Below, one piece after another: positions 8,414 through 20,011 of a DNA stretch of 64,000 bases. The notes beneath the pieces were generated by a model. It saw only the letters and a program-made list of their open reading frames with translations, was not told the origin of the DNA and searched no databases. Both the position numbers and the translations under genes were made by a program. Source of the stretch: Sediminihabitans luteus (GTDB lineage: Bacteria > Actinomycetota > Actinomycetes > Actinomycetales > Cellulomonadaceae); the NCBI RefSeq assembly GCF_002797595.1, contig NZ_PGFE01000001.1, forward strand, positions 186,001 through 250,000, in the 5' to 3' direction. Position 1 is the first letter of the stretch; each line of letters opens with the position of its first letter.

Positions 8414-9535
8414 TCAGAGCAGCTCGTCGAGTCCCAGGTCGTGGAGCGCGTCGACCATCTGCTTGACCTTCTGCGCGCGCGCCCGCGTGGTGACGAGCAG
8501 CGCGTCGGGCGTGTCGACGACCACGACGTCGTCGAGGCCGAGCACCGCCACGACCCGGTCGCCCGGCACGACGACCGACCCGGCGCTGTCGATGCGCACG
8601 ACGTCCGCGCCGTCGCCGAGCACCTTGCTGCCCGCGCCGTCGACCGACGGCAGCAGCGCCGCGAGCGAGTTGAAGTCGCCGACGTCGTCCCACCCGAACG
8701 TCCCCGGCACGACCGCGACACCCCCGAGGGCGGCGACCGGCTCGGCGACCGCGTGGTCGATCGCGATCCGCTCGAGGCCCGGCCACGTCGCGGCCACGAC
8801 CTCGTCGCGCGCGGGCGAGTCCCACGCGGCCGCGATGGTGCGCAGCCCGTCGTGCAGCGCGGGACGCTCGCGCGCGAGGTGGTCGAGCAGCACCGAGGTG
8901 CGCACGATGAACATGCCCGCGTTCCAGCGGTACTGGCCGGTCGCGAGGTAGGCGCGCGCGGTGTCCGCGTCGGGCTTCTCCGTGAAGCCCTGCGCGTGCA
9001 GCGCGGTCGGCGCCGAGAGCACCCCGAGGCTCTCGCCCGAGCGCACGTACCCGAACGCGGTCGACGGGCGCGAGGCCGCGATGCCGATCGTCACGACGTA
9101 CCCCTCGCGCGCGGCCTCGACCGCCTCACGCACGGCCTGCTCGAACGCGTCGGTCCCCGAGATCACCTGGTCGGCGGCGAACGAGCCGATCACCACGTCG
9201 CCGTGCCGCTCCTGCAGCACGGCCGCCGCGAGACCGATCGCGGCCATCGAGTCGCGCGGCGAGGGCTCGGCCAGCACCGCGTCGTCCGACAGGCCGGGGA
9301 GCTGGGTGCGCGCCGCGGCGACGTGCCGCTCCCCCGTCACGAGCACGACGCCGTCCTCGCCCGCGAGCGGCACGAGCCGGTCGACCGTGCCCTGCAGGAG
9401 CGAGCGGCCGCTGCCCGTGAGGTCGAGGAGGAACTTGGGCGCGTCGCGGCGCGAGAGCGGCCACAGCCGGGTCCCGGCCCCTCCCGCGGGCACGACGGCG
9501 TAGAAGTCGGCGATCGGCGCGCTCGGGGTTCCCAT
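8414..9535 (-). CDS. manC: Mannose-1-phosphate guanylyltransferase
   Basis: Makes GDP-mannose from mannose-1-phosphate and GTP, feeding mannosylation of lipids and polysaccharides. The 373-residue protein has the nucleotidyltransferase signature PAGGAGTRLWPLSR near residue 15, the metal-binding region SFAADQVI and FTEKPD in the middle. It is a single-domain type without the isomerase domain of longer ManC/AlgA proteins. The ATG at 9535 has TAGGAT seven bases upstream and no Shine-Dalgarno, a leaderless arrangement. A PIG-V-like mannosyltransferase at 23-24 kb could use a product of this pathway. Confidence 0.9.
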   Translation of the reverse strand: MGTPSAPIADFYAVVPAGGAGTRLWPLSRRDAPKFLLDLTGSGRSLLQGTVDRLVPLAGEDGVVLVTGERHVAAARTQLPGLSDDAVLAEPSPRDSMAAIGLAAAVLQERHGDVVIGSFAADQVISGTDAFEQAVREAVEAAREGYVVTIGIAASRPSTAFGYVRSGESLGVLSAPTALHAQGFTEKPDADTARAYLATGQYRWNAGMFIVRTSVLLDHLARERPALHDGLRTIAAAWDSPARDEVVAATWPGLERIAIDHAVAEPVAALGGVAVVPGTFGWDDVGDFNSLAALLPSVDGAGSKVLGDGADVVRIDSAGSVVVPGDRVVAVLGLDDVVVVDTPDALLVTTRARAQKVKQMVDALHDLGLDELL

Positions 9536-9842
9536 GCCCGGAATCCTACCGACGCCAGGTGTCGGACGACGTCCCCGACCGCCGTCCGACACGTGACCAC
9601 GACGCCCGGGAGGAGTTCCCGGGAGCGACGCCGGACCCCTGTGGCATCGGTCACAAACTCTGCACGAATACCTCACATCCCGGCCCTGGGGTGCCGAACC
9701 CCGCGGTCGGGTCATTAGAGTGGACGAGCAGAGAACGGACATCCGCGCTGCCGGCGCGCCCGAGATCCTCCGACGACGGAGGGGTCTGGACGCCGGGACG
9801 TGGCGGTCCATCCCCCCGGATCTCGTCACAGGAGGCCACACC
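9536..9842. other. Divergent intergenic region between manC and sdhC
   Basis: This 307-bp gap holds the manC leaderless promoter box, an inverted repeat CCCGGGA-N5-TCCCGGG (9605-9623), the Crp/GlxR-like site at 9640-9655, a TAGAGT box at 9716-9721 that could serve as the sdh -10 element, and the sdhC ribosome-binding site. No further gene is supported. Confidence 0.6.
9640..9655. promoter_or_regulatory. Crp/GlxR-like binding site upstream of sdhCDAB
   Basis: TGTGGCATCGGTCACA matches the cAMP-receptor consensus TGTGA-N6-TCACA with one mismatch in the left half. It lies 188 bp before sdhC. GlxR is known to control sdh genes in Corynebacterium, so a matching role here is plausible but inferred. 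Confidence 0.5.
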
Positions 9843-10226
9843 GTGCCAAGTGCACCTGCTGGCACGTTGTACCGCGGCCGCGAAGGCATGTGGTCCTGGG
9901 TCGCGCATCGCGTGACCGGCGTGCTGATCTTCTTCTTCCTGCTCGTGCACGTGCTCGACACGGCGCTCGTGCGGGTCTCGCCCGAGGCGTACAACGCCGT
10001 CATCTCGACCTACCAGACCGAGATCATGGGACTCGGGGAGGCCGGCCTCGTCGCCGCGATCGTCTTCCACGCGTTCAACGGGATCCGGATCATCCTGGTC
10101 GACTTCTGGGCCAAGGGCCCGAAGTACCAGCGCGTGATGCTCTGGGTCGTGATCGGTCTGTTCGCCGTGACGATGGCCGGGTTCCTGCCCCGTCACCTCA
10201 TGAACGTCTTCTCAGGGGGTCACTGA
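9843..10226 (+). CDS. sdhC: Succinate dehydrogenase cytochrome b556 subunit
   Basis: Membrane anchor of complex II, 127 residues with three hydrophobic helices. The pattern WSWVAHRVTGVLI near residue 18 and HAFNGIRI near residue 83 carry the serine/arginine and histidine residues used for quinone and heme binding in this family. The GTG at 9843 is chosen because AGGAGG lies just upstream; frames to 9720 add a head with no homology. Its stop overlaps the sdhD start (TGATG), and the order sdhC-D-A-B is typical of actinobacteria. Confidence 0.92.
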   Translation: MPSAPAGTLYRGREGMWSWVAHRVTGVLIFFFLLVHVLDTALVRVSPEAYNAVISTYQTEIMGLGEAGLVAAIVFHAFNGIRIILVDFWAKGPKYQRVMLWVVIGLFAVTMAGFLPRHLMNVFSGGH

Positions 10227-10681
10227 TGGCTGCCGGCACCCCGGACCTCGCCGCCCCGCGCGAGGCCTACCGTCGCAAGAAGTCGACGCGCACCAACTAC
10301 GAGCTCTACGGCTGGGTGTTCATGCGCGCCTCGGGCGTCGTGCTCCTGGTCCTGATCTTCGGGCACCTGTTCGTCAACCTGATGGTCGGCGACGGCGTCC
10401 ACGCGATCGACTTCGCGTTCGTCGGCGGCAAGTGGACGAGCCCGTTCTGGCAGGTCTGGGACCTGCTCATGCTCTGGCTCGCGATGATCCACGGCACCAA
10501 CGGCGTGCGCACGATCATCAACGACTACGCCGAGCGGGACACGACTCGCCTCGTGCTCAAGCTCGCGCTGTACCTGGCGTTCACGATCGTCGTCGTCGCC
10601 GGCACGCTCGTGATCTTCACCTTCAGCCCCTGCCCCGTGGGTGCGGACCCCAGCCTGCTGCCGTCCGTGTGCTTCTCGTGA
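10226..10681 (+). CDS. sdhD: Succinate dehydrogenase hydrophobic membrane anchor subunit
   Basis: Second membrane anchor of complex II, 151 residues and three hydrophobic segments. RASGVVLLVLIFGHLF near residue 36 and MIHGTNGVRTIINDY near residue 90 contain the histidine and arginine positions expected for the quinone site and heme ligand. The ATG shares bases with the sdhC stop, so the pair is translationally coupled. A gap of 77 bp with a new Shine-Dalgarno separates it from sdhA. Confidence 0.9.
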   Translation: MAAGTPDLAAPREAYRRKKSTRTNYELYGWVFMRASGVVLLVLIFGHLFVNLMVGDGVHAIDFAFVGGKWTSPFWQVWDLLMLWLAMIHGTNGVRTIINDYAERDTTRLVLKLALYLAFTIVVVAGTLVIFTFSPCPVGADPSLLPSVCFS

Positions 10682-10758
10682 CCGTCCGGTCCGCACGCAC
10701 CGCGCGCTGACGCGCGCACCCCCGCCCCCCAACCAGCTGCCAGGAGGCATCGACCCCG

Positions 10759-12591
10759 ATGCAGACCCATCAGTACGACGTCGTCATCGTCGGCGCCGGC
10801 GGCGCAGGAATGCGCGCTGCGCTCGAGGCGTCCGGCGAGGTCCGGACCGCCGTCATCTCCAAGCTCTACCCGACCCGCTCCCACACCGGCGCCGCCCAGG
10901 GCGGCATGTGCGCCGCCCTCGCGAACGTCGAGGAGGACAACTGGGAGTGGCACACGTTCGACACGGTCAAGGGCGGCGACTACCTCGTCGACCAGGACGC
11001 CGCCGAGATCATGGCCAAGGAGGCCATCGACGCGGTGCTCGACCTCGAGCGCATGGGCCTGCCGTTCAACCGCACGCCCGAGGGCCGGATCGACCAGCGC
11101 CGGTTCGGCGGCCACACGCGCAATCACGGCGAGGCCGCCGTGCGCCGCTCGTGCTACGCCGCGGACCGCACGGGTCACATGATCCTGCAGACCCTCTACC
11201 AGAACTGCGTCAAGCAGGACGTCGAGTTCTTCAACGAGTTCTACGTCCTCGACCTCATCACGACGCACGACCTGTCCCAGGGCGACGTCGCGGACGGCGA
11301 GGAGGTGCACGCCACGGGCGTCGTCGCCTACGACCTGCAGACGGGCGAGATCCACGTCTTCCAGGCCAAGGCGATCATCTTCGCGACCGGCGGCGCGGGC
11401 AAGATCTTCAAGACCACCTCGAACGCCCACACGCTCACGGGCGACGGCATGGCGCTCGCGCTGCGCCGCGGGTTCCCGCTCGAGGACATGGAGTTCTTCC
11501 AGTTCCACCCGACAGGCCTCGCGGGCCTGGGCATCCTCCTGTCCGAGGCCGCCCGCGGCGAGGGCGGGATCCTGCGCAACTCCGAGGGCGAGCGCTTCAT
11601 GGAGCGTTACGCCCCGACCATCAAGGACCTCGCGCCGCGCGACATCGTCGCCCGGTCGATGGCCAACGAGGTGCGCGAGGGCCGCGGCTGCGGCCCGAAC
11701 AAGGACTACGTCCTGCTCGACCTGACGCACCTCGAGCCCGCGCACATCGACGCCAAGCTCCCGGACATCACCGAGTTCGCGCGCACGTACCTCGGCATCG
11801 AGCCCTACACCGAGCCCGTGCCCGTGTACCCCACCGCGCACTACGCGATGGGCGGCATCCCGACCAACGTCGAGGCCGAGGTGCTGCGCGACTCGCACAA
11901 CGTCGTCAAGGGCCTGTACGCGGCCGGCGAGGTCGCGTGCGTGTCGGTGCACGGCTCGAACCGCCTCGGCACCAACTCGCTGCTCGACATCAACGTGTTC
12001 GGCAAGCGCGCGGGCCGCACGGCCGCCGCGTACGCCAAGACCGCGTCGTTCACCGAGCTGCCCGCCGACGCCGCGGACCGCACGGTCGCGCAGCTCGACG
12101 AGATGCGCAACCGCCCCGACGGCGACCGCGTCTCGGACGTGCGCCGCGAGCTGCAGGAGACCATGGACGCCAACGCCCAGGTGTTCCGCACGGGCGAGTC
12201 GCTCAACCAGGCGCTGAGCGACATCCGCGCGCTCCAGGCCCGGTTCAAGAACGTGTCCGTCCAGGACAAGGGCCGGCTGTTCAACACCGACCTCCTCGAG
12301 GCGCTCGAGCTGGGCTTCCTGCTCGACATCGCCGAGGTCACGGTCGTCGCGGCGATCAACCGCAAGGAGTCGCGCGGCGGTCACTACCGCGAGGACTTCC
12401 CGGACCGCGACGACACGAACTACATGCTGCACACCATGACGTACCGGCGCCCGCCGTCGGCACCCGACACCGCGGACGGCACGGTCGAGGGCTACTTCGA
12501 CCACGTCGAGGAGTTCGAGGGCTACAAGGTCGTCCTCGGGTCCAAGTCCGTCACCCAGACCCGGTACGAGCCGATGGAGCGTAAGTACTGA
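10759..12591 (+). CDS. sdhA: Succinate dehydrogenase flavoprotein subunit
   Basis: Catalytic FAD subunit of complex II, 610 residues, oxidising succinate to fumarate in the TCA cycle. The N-terminus has the dinucleotide-binding motif [10 protein letters not shown] and [10 protein letters not shown] with His42, the residue expected to hold FAD covalently. [12 protein letters not shown] near residue 115 and [11 protein letters not shown] near residue 250 are substrate-site regions. A strong CAGGAGG lies upstream of the ATG at 10759. The stop overlaps the sdhB start (TGATG). Confidence 0.96.
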   Translation: MQTHQYDVVIVGAGGAGMRAALEASGEVRTAVISKLYPTRSHTGAAQGGMCAALANVEEDNWEWHTFDTVKGGDYLVDQDAAEIMAKEAIDAVLDLERMGLPFNRTPEGRIDQRRFGGHTRNHGEAAVRRSCYAADRTGHMILQTLYQNCVKQDVEFFNEFYVLDLITTHDLSQGDVADGEEVHATGVVAYDLQTGEIHVFQAKAIIFATGGAGKIFKTTSNAHTLTGDGMALALRRGFPLEDMEFFQFHPTGLAGLGILLSEAARGEGGILRNSEGERFMERYAPTIKDLAPRDIVARSMANEVREGRGCGPNKDYVLLDLTHLEPAHIDAKLPDITEFARTYLGIEPYTEPVPVYPTAHYAMGGIPTNVEAEVLRDSHNVVKGLYAAGEVACVSVHGSNRLGTNSLLDINVFGKRAGRTAAAYAKTASFTELPADAADRTVAQLDEMRNRPDGDRVSDVRRELQETMDANAQVFRTGESLNQALSDIRALQARFKNVSVQDKGRLFNTDLLEALELGFLLDIAEVTVVAAINRKESRGGHYREDFPDRDDTNYMLHTMTYRRPPSAPDTADGTVEGYFDHVEEFEGYKVVLGSKSVTQTRYEPMERKY

Positions 12592-13352
12592 TGACCGCGA
12601 CCCTCGAGAACCCCGCCACCGAGGTCGGCACCGTCCCCTCGTTCGAGGTCACGCTCCGCGTGCGCCGCTACTCCCCCGAGTCGGAGCACGGCGAGGAGTC
12701 GACCTGGGACGAGTTCACCGTGACCGCCCACGGCACCGACCGCGTGCTCGACGCCCTGCACAAGATCAAGTGGGAGCACGACGGCTCGCTCACGTTCCGC
12801 CGCTCGTGCGCCCACGGCGTGTGCGGCTCGGACGCCATGCGCATCAACGGTCGCAACCGGCTCGCCTGCAAGACGCTCCTCAAGGACGTCAACCCCGACA
12901 AGCCGATCACGGTCGAGCCCATCAAGGGCCTGCCCGTGATCAAGGACCTCGTGGTCGACATGGAGCCGTTCTTCGCCTCCTACCGCGAGATCATGCCGTT
13001 CCTCATCACCTCGGGCAACGAGCCGAGCAAGGAGCGCATCCAGTCGGCCGAGCAGCGCGAGCGCTTCGACGACACGACCAAGTGCATCCTGTGCGCCGCG
13101 TGCACGAGCTCGTGCCCGGTGTTCTGGACCGACGGGCAGTACTTCGGCCCCGCCGCGATCGTCAACGCGCACCGGTTCATCTTCGACTCGCGCGACGACG
13201 GCGCCACGCAGCGCCTCGAGATCCTCAACGACAAGGAGGGCGTGTGGCGCTGCCGCACGACCTTCAACTGCACCGAGGCGTGCCCGCGCGGCATCGAGAT
13301 CACCAAGGCGATCCAGGAGGTCAAGCGCGCGATGATCCGCCGCGCGTTCTGA
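12591..13352 (+). CDS. sdhB: Succinate dehydrogenase iron-sulfur subunit
   Basis: Electron-transfer subunit of complex II, 253 residues. The first part has the 2Fe-2S ligands in RRSCAHGVCGSDAM and the later Cys in RLACKTLL. The second part holds the 4Fe-4S and 3Fe-4S ligands in CILCAACTSSCP and CTEACPRGIEITKAI. The protein ends normally and is followed by a strong hairpin. It is the last gene of the sdhCDAB operon and converges on the yihY gene. Confidence 0.95.
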   Translation: MTATLENPATEVGTVPSFEVTLRVRRYSPESEHGEESTWDEFTVTAHGTDRVLDALHKIKWEHDGSLTFRRSCAHGVCGSDAMRINGRNRLACKTLLKDVNPDKPITVEPIKGLPVIKDLVVDMEPFFASYREIMPFLITSGNEPSKERIQSAEQRERFDDTTKCILCAACTSSCPVFWTDGQYFGPAAIVNAHRFIFDSRDDGATQRLEILNDKEGVWRCRTTFNCTEACPRGIEITKAIQEVKRAMIRRAF

Positions 13353-13380
13353 CCTGACCCCGGGCCTCCGCCCGGCCCGC

Positions 13381-13437
13381 ACGACGACGCCGCGTCACCC
13401 CCGCCCGGGGTGGCGCGGCGTCGTCGTTCCGGGGACG
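13381..13437. terminator. Bidirectional terminator between sdhB and yihY
   Basis: A long GC-rich inverted repeat (left arm from 13381, right arm ending 13437) with outer arms ACGACGACGCCGCG and CGCGGCGTCGTCGT and an imperfect inner stem CACCCC/GGGGTG. It lies between two convergent genes and can end transcription from both sides. Confidence 0.75.
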
Positions 13438-13440
13438 GTG

Positions 13441-13488
13441 GCGTCGTGCCGATACCGCGTCGTGCCGATACCGCGACGTGCCGGACGC
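13441..13488. repeat. 16-bp tandem repeat between sdhB and yihY
   Basis: Two exact copies of GCGTCGTGCCGATACC (13441-13456, 13457-13472) and a third decayed copy follow the terminator. They lie in the 3' gap between convergent genes and do not contain a stop codon of either gene. Confidence 0.85.
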
Positions 13489-13526
13489 CGCGTGGTCGGG
13501 TCGGGCGCGCGCCGTCCACGCGTGGC

Positions 13527-14705
13527 TCAGCGGTCGTCGGGGCGCGTCTCGGGACGCAGGGCCTCGCCCCGCGCGACAAGCCGCCGGGGGCGCGGCAGGA
13601 GCCCGCGACGCACGCCGCGCACGAGCGGGCTCCACGGGTAGCCGTTGCCCTGGCCGGCGTGCACCCGCGCCTCGCGCTCGGCGCGCTCGGCGGGCGTCTC
13701 GACGGGTGCGGGGTGCGGGTCGACGTACTCGGGGTTCGCGATCCACGCCGAGGCCAGCAGCAGCACGCGCGCGACGAAGTTGACGAGCAGCAGCAGCGTC
13801 ACGAGCACCGCGAAGGATGCGAGCAGGGCGTTCTTCGAGGCGCTGCCCGCCACCACGGCGGTGCCGAGGTAGCGCAGCACGCCAAACGCGACGCCCGCCA
13901 TGAGCACGCCCGACCACAGCGCGCGGGCTCGGGGTCGCGCACCCGCGAGCACCACGATGACCCCGGCGACCAGGAGCGAGTCGATCACGAGGCTCACCGC
14001 GAGGCCGGCCAGGACCACGAGCACGCCGCCGAGGTCGCCCAGGTGCAGGTACTCCTCGAGCACCTGCCCGAGCTGGGTCACGAGGATGCTCGCCGCGGTC
14101 GAGACGACGACGCCGACCGCGAGGCCGAGGAACCCGACGAGCGCCCAGACCTTCGACAGCACGAAGCTCTGCCCGACCTCCGAGAGCCCGAACATCGCGC
14201 GCACGCCGCGGCGCAGCGCGGTCATGAAGCTGATGGCCGTCCACAGCAGCACGGCGGACGCGATCACGCTGGTCCAGCTCAGGCCCTGCGCGACCACGAG
14301 GTCCTCGGGCTTGATGCCCTTCGCAGGGCCGTCGCCGTCGAGGTCGAGCAGGCCCGGGACGAACGAGTTGACCTGCTCGAGCACCGACTCCTGGAGCTCC
14401 TCGTTGTCGCCGAGGATGCTCGAGAAGATCGTGTACCCGATCGCGAGGGCCGCGAACACCGAGAAGAGCGCCGAGTAGGCGATGCCGCCGCACAGGAGCG
14501 CCCCGCGGCCCGCGGAGTAGCGCTGGAACGTGCGCCCGGGGCGGCTGCGCTTCCAGAGCTCGGTGAGCCCCTTGGCGGTCGCGACGGCGCCCGCGACCTT
14601 GCCGTCGGCGCCGTCGTCCTGCGGGAGGTCGGCGCCGGCCTTCACGGCCCGCTCACGCACCGCCTCGCGCACCGCGGTGCGGCGGGAGGCGGGTGCGTCG
14701 GTCAT
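13527..14705 (-). CDS. YihY/BrkB family membrane protein
   Basis: A 392-residue inner-membrane protein of the YihY/virulence factor BrkB family, function not settled; it was once misannotated as ribonuclease BN. The family core starts at GRGALLCGGIAYSALFSVFAALAIG near residue 66 and spans about six membrane helices up to residue 320. A charged N-terminal 60 residues and a basic C-terminal 60 residues flank it. The ATG at 14705 follows the stop of the 2H phosphoesterase by nine bases, with a TAGGGT that overlaps that stop six bases before the start. Confidence 0.88.
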   Translation of the reverse strand: MTDAPASRRTAVREAVRERAVKAGADLPQDDGADGKVAGAVATAKGLTELWKRSRPGRTFQRYSAGRGALLCGGIAYSALFSVFAALAIGYTIFSSILGDNEELQESVLEQVNSFVPGLLDLDGDGPAKGIKPEDLVVAQGLSWTSVIASAVLLWTAISFMTALRRGVRAMFGLSEVGQSFVLSKVWALVGFLGLAVGVVVSTAASILVTQLGQVLEEYLHLGDLGGVLVVLAGLAVSLVIDSLLVAGVIVVLAGARPRARALWSGVLMAGVAFGVLRYLGTAVVAGSASKNALLASFAVLVTLLLLVNFVARVLLLASAWIANPEYVDPHPAPVETPAERAEREARVHAGQGNGYPWSPLVRGVRRGLLPRPRRLVARGEALRPETRPDDR

Positions 14706-14714
14706 GACCCGACC

Positions 14715-16851
<2,137 letters not shown>

Positions 16852-16860
16852 GCCGCCAGA

Positions 16861-18441
16861 CTACTCGCTCGCCTGCTCGTCCAGCACGACGCGCACGTCC
16901 CGCTCCTCGTCGCCCGTGCGGACCGTGAGGGTCACCGCGTCGCCCGGCGCCTTGGCCCGGATCGCCACGATCAGCTCGTCGCTCTGCGTCACGGGGCGCC
17001 CGTCGATCGCGAGGATCACGTCGCCCGCCCGGATGCCCGCGTCGTCGGCCGGCCCGCCCGGCACGACGGGCTGCTGGTCGCCCTCGGCCTCGGTGAGCAC
17101 CTGGACGCCCTCGCCCGTGTAGCGGTCGTCGAGGAGCACGCCGATGACCGGGTACGTCGCCGTCCCCTGCTCGATGAGCTGCTCCGCGGTGCGCCGTGCC
17201 TGGTTCGAGCCGATCGCGAACCCGAGCCCGATGCTGCCGGTCGCCTGGAGCGCTCCCGGCGGCTGCGCGATCGCGGAGTTGATGCCGACGACCTCGCCGT
17301 CCATGTCGACGAGCGGCCCGCCCGAGTTGCCCGGGTTGATCGCGGCGTCGGTCTGGATCGCGTTGATGAACGCGGTGTCGGTCGACTCGCCCGCGGTGAC
17401 GGGGCGGTTGAGCGCGCTCACGATGCCCGTCGTGACGGTGCCGTCGAGGCCCAGCGGGGCGCCGACCGCGACCACGGAGTCCCCGACCACGACCTTGTCG
17501 GAGTCGCCCAGCACGAGCGGCGTGAGCCCCTCGGCGTCGATCTTGACGACCGCGAGGTCGTAGTCGGACGTGCGCCCGACGATCGTCGCGGGCAGCTCGC
17601 TGCCGTCCGCGAGCAGCACGACGACGTCGCCGCCGTCCGCCCCGCCCGCGACGACGTGGTTGTTGGTGAGGATGTAGCCGTCCTCCCGGATGATGACGCC
17701 GGAGCCCGTCGCCACGCCGTCCTCCCCCGAGACCTGGAGCGAGACCACGCTCGGCAGCGTCGCGGCCGCGATCGCCGCGACCGAGCCGTCCTCGGGAGCG
17801 TCCGCGCCGGACGACGACGCGGCCGGCAGGTTCGCGTCGACGGGGCGGTAGACGCCCGTGCCGTCGGCGACGCGCTCGGCGGCCACGCCGCCCAGGGCAC
17901 CGGCGACCAGCGCGATCACAGCGACGCCCGCGGTCATCCACGGACCCGTGCGGCGCGGGCGCTGCCGGGGCCAGCCCGACGTCGGCGGCTGCGGCTGCGG
18001 ATAGACATGGCCGGGCGCGGCGTAGGGGTACGGGTACCCCGGCTGCGGGGGGCCGGACTGCGTGTGGTCGGACTGCGCGAATCCGTGCTGCACCCGTCCG
18101 GTCGGTGCAGGTCCGGTCGGTGCAGGTCCGGTCGGTGCAGGTCCGGTCGGTACTGGTCCGGTCGGTACTGGTCCGCTCGGGGCAGCGCCGTGCGTCGGCT
18201 GCGCCTCGCCCGTGTGCGTGCCCTGCCCGCGAGGGCCCACGGCCGGGGACGGCGTGCCTGCGGGGGCGCCGTCCGGCACGGTCGCGCTGTGCGGCGCGGG
18301 GTCCTGACCCACCGAGGCGCGTGGCTGCTCGGGGGCCGCGAACAGGTTCGCCGGAGCGTCCGGTGCCGGGGTGCCCTCGGTGCTCGCGCTGTCGCGGGTG
18401 CTTTCGCCGTCTCGGGGGCTCGTGCCGTCCTGGGTGCTCAT
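16861..18441 (-). CDS. htrA: HtrA-type serine protease with PDZ domain
   Basis: Membrane-anchored envelope protease, 526 residues. A disordered proline-rich cytoplasmic head of about 175 residues includes five PTGPA-type units. It is followed by one membrane helix (MTAGVAVIALVAGALGGVAA, near residue 180), a trypsin-like domain with catalytic His in TNNHVV, Asp in DYDLAVVKID and Ser in GNSGGPL, and a C-terminal PDZ domain. The ATG at 18441 overlaps the anti-sigma stop (ATGA). Position after sigma and anti-sigma genes suggests a SigE-controlled quality-control protease that may also act on the anti-sigma factor. Confidence 0.93.
   Translation of the reverse strand: MSTQDGTSPRDGESTRDSASTEGTPAPDAPANLFAAPEQPRASVGQDPAPHSATVPDGAPAGTPSPAVGPRGQGTHTGEAQPTHGAAPSGPVPTGPVPTGPAPTGPAPTGPAPTGRVQHGFAQSDHTQSGPPQPGYPYPYAAPGHVYPQPQPPTSGWPRQRPRRTGPWMTAGVAVIALVAGALGGVAAERVADGTGVYRPVDANLPAASSSGADAPEDGSVAAIAAATLPSVVSLQVSGEDGVATGSGVIIREDGYILTNNHVVAGGADGGDVVVLLADGSELPATIVGRTSDYDLAVVKIDAEGLTPLVLGDSDKVVVGDSVVAVGAPLGLDGTVTTGIVSALNRPVTAGESTDTAFINAIQTDAAINPGNSGGPLVDMDGEVVGINSAIAQPPGALQATGSIGLGFAIGSNQARRTAEQLIEQGTATYPVIGVLLDDRYTGEGVQVLTEAEGDQQPVVPGGPADDAGIRAGDVILAIDGRPVTQSDELIVAIRAKAPGDAVTLTVRTGDEERDVRVVLDEQASE
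18101..18175. repeat. 15-bp in-frame repeat in htrA
   Basis: Five copies of a 15-bp unit (GTCGGTGCAGGTCCG and a variant with TACTG) encode repeats of Pro-Thr-Gly-Pro-Ala/Val in the cytoplasmic head of HtrA. Being a multiple of three, copy number can vary without breaking the frame. Confidence 0.9.
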
Positions 18442-19316
18442 GGTGTGTCGAGGGCTCCTGTCATCGTGGACCACCCCCGCCAGATGCGCGCAGGGACCCC
18501 GGCATCGTAGTCGTGCGCGGGGAACGCCGCGACGACCACGCCGACCGCGTCCTGCTCGTCGGGGCCGCTCGCGAGCAGCTCGACGACGTCACCGCCCGAC
18601 TGCCACACGGCGTGCAGCGGGTCCTCCGAGACCACGACGACGCCCCGCTCGTCGACCCCGTGCGCGGCGACGAGCGCCGGGTCGAGCGCGCCGTGACGCT
18701 CGCGGACGAGCACCGCGTGGCCGTCGACGGTCAGGTCGAGCTCGAGCCAGCCGTCGTCGTCCGACGGCAGCCGCACCCCGGTCAGGCTCGCGCGCGTGCC
18801 GAGGCTCGTGGGAACGACCCAGCCACCGGACCCCAGGACGTCGTCGACGCTCGTGCCGGGGTCGAGCGCGGTCCCGCCGGGCGCACCCGCCTGGGAGAGC
18901 ACGTCGCGCGCCTCGGCCCGCGTCGTGGGCACCGTGACACGCGGCGCTCCGCCCACCGCGGCGAGCGAGAGCAGCAGGACCCCGGAGGCGCCCAGCGCCA
19001 CGACGGGCACGAGGCGACGCCGACGCGGCGCGGCCGCCGCGGTCCCGTACCACTGGCACGGCACGTCGCTCGCGAACCCCGCCTCGCGACCGGAGTCGCC
19101 CGCCGGCTCGGGGGCCATCGCGAGGATGCGCGCCACGAGGTCGTCCGCAGGGACCACGGGAGCCGCCGCGCCCACGCTCCGGCGCGCGGCGCGGACGTCG
19201 GCGACCTCCGCCGCGCACCGTTCGCACCGCACCGTGTGCGCGACCGCGCGCTCCGCGGCAGCAGGAGAGAGCTGCCCGTCGACGAGTGCGCTCGCGAGCG
19301 CACCGAGGTGGCTCAT
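18438..19316 (-). CDS. rseA: Anti-sigma factor with zinc-binding ZAS domain
   Basis: A 292-residue membrane-anchored anti-sigma factor. The N-terminal domain has the H-x3-C-x2-C signature in [12 protein letters not shown] near residue 27, typical of zinc-associated anti-sigma proteins that hold an ECF sigma factor. A hydrophobic segment ([20 protein letters not shown], near residue 105) crosses the membrane and the rest would be outside. The ATG overlaps the sigE stop (ATGA) and its own stop overlaps htrA, giving a coupled sigma, anti-sigma, protease set. In mycobacteria RseA is degraded after phosphorylation; that step cannot be judged here. Confidence 0.87.
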   Translation of the reverse strand: MSHLGALASALVDGQLSPAAAERAVAHTVRCERCAAEVADVRAARRSVGAAAPVVPADDLVARILAMAPEPAGDSGREAGFASDVPCQWYGTAAAAPRRRRLVPVVALGASGVLLLSLAAVGGAPRVTVPTTRAEARDVLSQAGAPGGTALDPGTSVDDVLGSGGWVVPTSLGTRASLTGVRLPSDDDGWLELDLTVDGHAVLVRERHGALDPALVAAHGVDERGVVVVSEDPLHAVWQSGGDVVELLASGPDEQDAVGVVVAAFPAHDYDAGVPARIWRGWSTMTGALDTP

Positions 19317-20011
19317 GCGACCCGCCCGTCGGCCACCACCTGGTCGCGCATCACCAGGTCGCGCCCCATCGGGTCGCCCTCCACCGGGTCGCGCTCCATG
19401 GGGGTCCGCGTCACGTCGCCGACCGTCACACCGTCGAGCGTCGTGCCGCCGGCCGTCACGCCGCCGTGCGCGGGCGTGCCCTGCGGCCGGCGCGCGCGGT
19501 GCGCGAGGGCGACGCGCAGCTGGGCACGGCCACGGTGGATGCGCGAGCGCACCGTCCCGATCTTGATGCCGAGCGTCACCGCGATCTCCTCGTACCCGAG
19601 GCCCTCGATGTCGCACAGCACGACCGCGGCGCGGTACTCGGGCGCGAGCGCGTCGAGCGCCCGCTGGACGTCGTGGTCGAGGTTCGCGTGCTCGAACCCG
19701 CGCTCGGGCTGGCCGTGGTCGCCGGTCGAGACGAGCAGCTCGTCGTGCTCACCCATCGCGTCGATCCGGATGCGCTGACGGCGGCGCGCCTGATCGAGGA
19801 ACAGGTTCGTGGTGATGCGGTGCAGCCACCCCTCGAACGTGCCCGGCGTGTACGACGACAGCGCGCGGAACACCCGCACGAACGTCTCCTGCGTGAGGTC
19901 CTCGGCGTCCTGCCGGTTCCCCGTGAGCCGGTACGCGAGGCGGTACACGCGGGCGGAGTGCTCGCGGACGATCTCGTCCCACGACGGTGCGGTCCAGGGG
20001 GCGTCGGTCAC
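19313..20011 (-). CDS. sigE: ECF RNA polymerase sigma factor SigE
   Basis: A 232-residue extracytoplasmic-function sigma factor that directs RNA polymerase to envelope-stress promoters. Region 2 includes [20 protein letters not shown] near residue 22 and region 4 the helix-turn-helix [23 protein letters not shown] near residue 150. The GTG at 20011 is chosen because the sigma-2 domain begins just after it; upstream starts to 20128 add an unsupported head. After residue about 180 comes an unusual tail made of repeated [15 protein letters not shown]-like five-residue units. Order sigE, anti-sigma, htrA, tatB, with a divergent methyltransferase, equals the Mycobacterium sigE locus. Confidence 0.92.
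   Translation of the reverse strand: MTDAPWTAPSWDEIVREHSARVYRLAYRLTGNRQDAEDLTQETFVRVFRALSSYTPGTFEGWLHRITTNLFLDQARRRQRIRIDAMGEHDELLVSTGDHGQPERGFEHANLDHDVQRALDALAPEYRAAVVLCDIEGLGYEEIAVTLGIKIGTVRSRIHRGRAQLRVALAHRARRPQGTPAHGGVTAGGTTLDGVTVGDVTRTPMERDPVEGDPMGRDLVMRDQVVADGRVA
19330..19470. repeat. Degenerate 15-bp repeats at the sigE 3' end
   Basis: The last 45 or so codons of sigE are built of degenerate 15-bp units (for example CGGGTCGCGCTCCAT and relatives) that extend the protein beyond the sigma-4 domain with five-residue repeats. The sequence ends two codons before the overlap with the anti-sigma gene. Confidence 0.6.
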
